Assembly (NCBI RefSeq): GCF_018860505.1
Contig: NZ_JAHKPU010000034.1
Span: 24,590 to 88,589, forward strand
DNA length: 64,000 bases
DNA from: Pacificibacter marinus
GTDB lineage: Bacteria > Pseudomonadota > Alphaproteobacteria > Rhodobacterales > Rhodobacteraceae
Reading direction: 5' to 3'
Numbering within the stretch: the first letter of the stretch is position 1; the number at the start of each line of letters is the position of its first letter. Below are positions 62,567-64,000 of the stretch, in pieces. The notes below the pieces were generated by a model. That model did no database searches and was not told the origin of the DNA. It was given only the letters and a program-made list of their open reading frames with translations. Made by a program: the position numbers and the translations under genes.

Positions 62567-63565
62567 CTAATTCGACGAGCGCAGCGCGTTGGTGGCAAAG
62601 ACGCAGCCATCAGAATAGAGTTCGGGCTGGGTGACGCAGAGCCTGCGGGCCACTTGCCATGCTGCGAGGACTTTGGGCACATAGGCGCGGGTCTCAGCAA
62701 AGGGCGGTACGCCGCGATTGTCTTTGACAGCGTTTTCGCCTGCATTGTAACCCGCCAGCGCCAAGACCACATCGCCTTTGAACTCTTTAATTAACCAATC
62801 CAGATAGGTGATCCCACCGCGAATGTTTTGCGCGGGATCCATGGGATCAGTGACGCCAAAGCGCGCGGCTGTGGCGGGGATCAATTGCATCAAGCCCTGC
62901 GCACCTGCTCCGCTCACCGCATTCGTTTTGCCCGCAGATTCCACTGAAATCACCGCCAAGGCCAAAGCCGGGCTGACATCTGTACCAATAGAATGGATCA
63001 GCAAATCTGTTCCATATTTATTGGCCAGATCGGTGACCTGTTGGAAACTGGGGGTAGACAGGGTTGCCGCACGATCATTGTCGAGCCCAGCCAAAGCCAG
63101 CGCAAAACGTTCAGGGCCCGCGCCTGCCACATCATGGGGCACAACAGTCCAATACCAGTCTTGCAGATCGGCAGGCGCTTTTGGCACATCGGCCAAAGGC
63201 ATGACAGTGCCAGCGGGCTGCGGGCCAGTTGGGCCGCTAGGGCCTTGCGGCGCGCTGGGTGATGAGGGCCGGATTTGAACGGTGATACGATTGGTCGTGC
63301 CCGATTTGGGTGGCGTGAGGCGACGCGGTGTCACTTTTGGCCAAGGGGCTGGCGTCAGCGAAGGAGTAACCTTTTTAACAGAACTTCCGGTTTTGGGGCC
63401 TATAACGGTGGGGCCAGTTGGACCGGTCGGACTGCTTTGCGCCAAGACCGCAAGCGGTGCTGCGCTGGCGACCCCCGATATGAGACCTGCACAAAGGCAA
63501 AGTTTCGAAACACCTGTACGTGGCACCCTGGCCCTAATCTTGGCCCAAATAGTGATTCCACTCAT
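62567..63565 (-). CDS. Lytic transglycosylase with a collagen-like Pro/Thr-rich linker
   Basis: A secreted or anchored cell-wall enzyme of about 332 residues. A hydrophobic signal segment (LCLCAGLISGVASAAPLAVLA) is followed by a long low-complexity region with GPTGPT-like and QGPSGPTGPQ-like repeats. The C-terminal SLT (lysozyme-like) domain has the catalytic Glu in AVISVESAGKTNAVSGAGAQ, then GLMQLIPATAARFGV and YLDWLIKEFKGDVVLALAGY-type NAGENAV. It should cleave peptidoglycan to 1,6-anhydro ends. The start is 63565 or 63592; neither has a clear ribosome site. Confidence 0.87.
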   Translation of the reverse strand: MSGITIWAKIRARVPRTGVSKLCLCAGLISGVASAAPLAVLAQSSPTGPTGPTVIGPKTGSSVKKVTPSLTPAPWPKVTPRRLTPPKSGTTNRITVQIRPSSPSAPQGPSGPTGPQPAGTVMPLADVPKAPADLQDWYWTVVPHDVAGAGPERFALALAGLDNDRAATLSTPSFQQVTDLANKYGTDLLIHSIGTDVSPALALAVISVESAGKTNAVSGAGAQGLMQLIPATAARFGVTDPMDPAQNIRGGITYLDWLIKEFKGDVVLALAGYNAGENAVKDNRGVPPFAETRAYVPKVLAAWQVARRLCVTQPELYSDGCVFATNALRSSN

Positions 63566-63922
63566 GAATATGCCCAACCTGCTTTTTCTCATTTTTGTCA
63601 GCTTCGCAAAAATAAGGGGTTTCGGCCAGTAATTAGCGCAAAATTGGCACCAATAACCGGTTTGGTTAACGACGCATTCCCCCTACAAACGATAAACTGC
63701 AAAAAGGTTAATTTTTAAATTGTTATATTTCAATCGCTTACATCTTTTGAGTGATCAAAAATTAACTGTACCAAAAACGTACTATTCCTGCCCCACTCTT
63801 GCCCCAGTTCGGGGGCCATATAGTCACATCGAAAGCGACAAGGCAGACGACGCGGTACGGGAAACACCGCAGCTAACACCGCTTAGAACGTGGACATCAG
63901 ATATACCCCGGAGGGTAACGAC
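63566..63922. other. Divergent gap before the pilin-like gene
   Basis: About 350 bases, AT-rich, with several TTAA tracts (63665, 63709) but no spaced pair that fits a full CtrA site. It should hold the promoters of the transglycosylase and the pilin-like gene. Confidence 0.45.
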
Positions 63923-64000
63923 ATGAAATTTTTCAAACTCTACAAAAACTTCCAAGCAGACGAAGACGGCGCAGTAACAGTTGACTGGGTTGTTTTGACC
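63923..64000 (+). CDS. Small pilin-like protein (5' part)
   Basis: Only 26 codons are in the window: a short basic leader (MKFFKLYKNF) followed by EDGAVTVDWVVLT. The sequence after Gly-Ala resembles the start of the hydrophobic helix of Flp/TadE-like prepilins, and such small proteins are common in Rhodobacteraceae. GGAGGG lies 7 bases before the ATG, a strong site that suggests high expression. The rest of the gene lies outside, so the call is tentative. Confidence 0.6.
   Translation, partial: MKFFKLYKNFQADEDGAVTVDWVVLT

Noticed and set aside
63660..63720. TTAA tracts as CtrA sites before the pilin-like gene
   Set aside because: None shows the TTAA-N7-TTAAC spacing; AT-rich background explains them.
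1..64000. tRNA, rRNA, CRISPR arrays, insertion sequences and prophage genes
   Set aside because: I looked for tRNA-like T-arm sequences, regularly spaced repeats, transposase motifs and phage genes and saw none; a covariance search could still find a small RNA.

Overview
The window is a chromosomal segment of an alphaproteobacterium, most likely a marine Rhodobacteraceae (Roseobacter group). The grounds are the gene order ctaC-ctaB-small membrane protein-cox11-ctaE-SURF1-thrC-M16 peptidase, the abundance of TRAP and ABC uptake systems, a DUF1178 protein, an EI-Ntr type PtsP near lysC, a CtrA-like promoter site, and moderate GC. The taxon is an inference; no rRNA or tRNA gene was recognised, nor any insertion sequence, CRISPR array or prophage.

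Layout. 1-1.7 kb: the 5' part of a peptide-type ABC binding protein, divergent from a LysR regulator. 1.7-4.6 kb: a di-haem cytochrome c peroxidase/MauG-like protein, convergent with a CRTAC1-like beta-propeller protein. 4.6-12 kb: a complete xylose module. A ROK repressor is divergent from xylF-xylH-xylG-xylB-xylA, so uptake, isomerisation and phosphorylation to xylulose 5-phosphate lie in one operon. 12.3-15.4 kb: two tandem secreted proteins that fuse a LysM domain to a solute-binding fold, plus a one-helix membrane protein. No permease lies nearby; this is the best candidate in the window for an undescribed system. 15.7-24.6 kb: housekeeping genes (Kdo transferase, Nudix, DUF1178, lysC, ptsP, EcsC-like, GNAT, flavin reductase).

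24.6-31.2 kb: a catabolic locus for unsaturated uronates (alginate or pectin breakdown products). It holds a GntR/FCD regulator, a DEH-reductase-like SDR, a KdgF-like cupin, an RraA-family enzyme and a DctPQM TRAP transporter. Three copies of a 15-bp operator-like motif built on TACTAGTA sit in its intergenic regions and tie the locus together as a regulon.

31.5-40.4 kb: a SulP permease, an unusual beta-helix/membrane protein, pabC-pabB, mtnP, a LysE exporter, apt and a GlcD-type flavoprotein. 40.4-48.1 kb: GNAT, M16 peptidase, thrC, and the cytochrome oxidase cluster (SURF1, ctaE, cox11, a small membrane protein, ctaB, ctaC); subunit I is absent. 48.1-55.6 kb: tldD, dprA with a CtrA-like promoter site, a LysR/VOC divergent pair, and topA. 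55.8-62.4 kb: the two subunits of a 3-oxoacid CoA-transferase, separated by a GSCFA protein and an SGNH-like protein. These are followed by a three-gene operon of a flippase-like membrane protein, a DprE1-like oxidase and a DprE2-like reductase, which suggests polyprenyl-phosphate pentose epimerisation. 62.5-64 kb: a lytic transglycosylase with a collagen-like Gly-Pro-Thr stretch, and the first codons of a small pilin-like protein.
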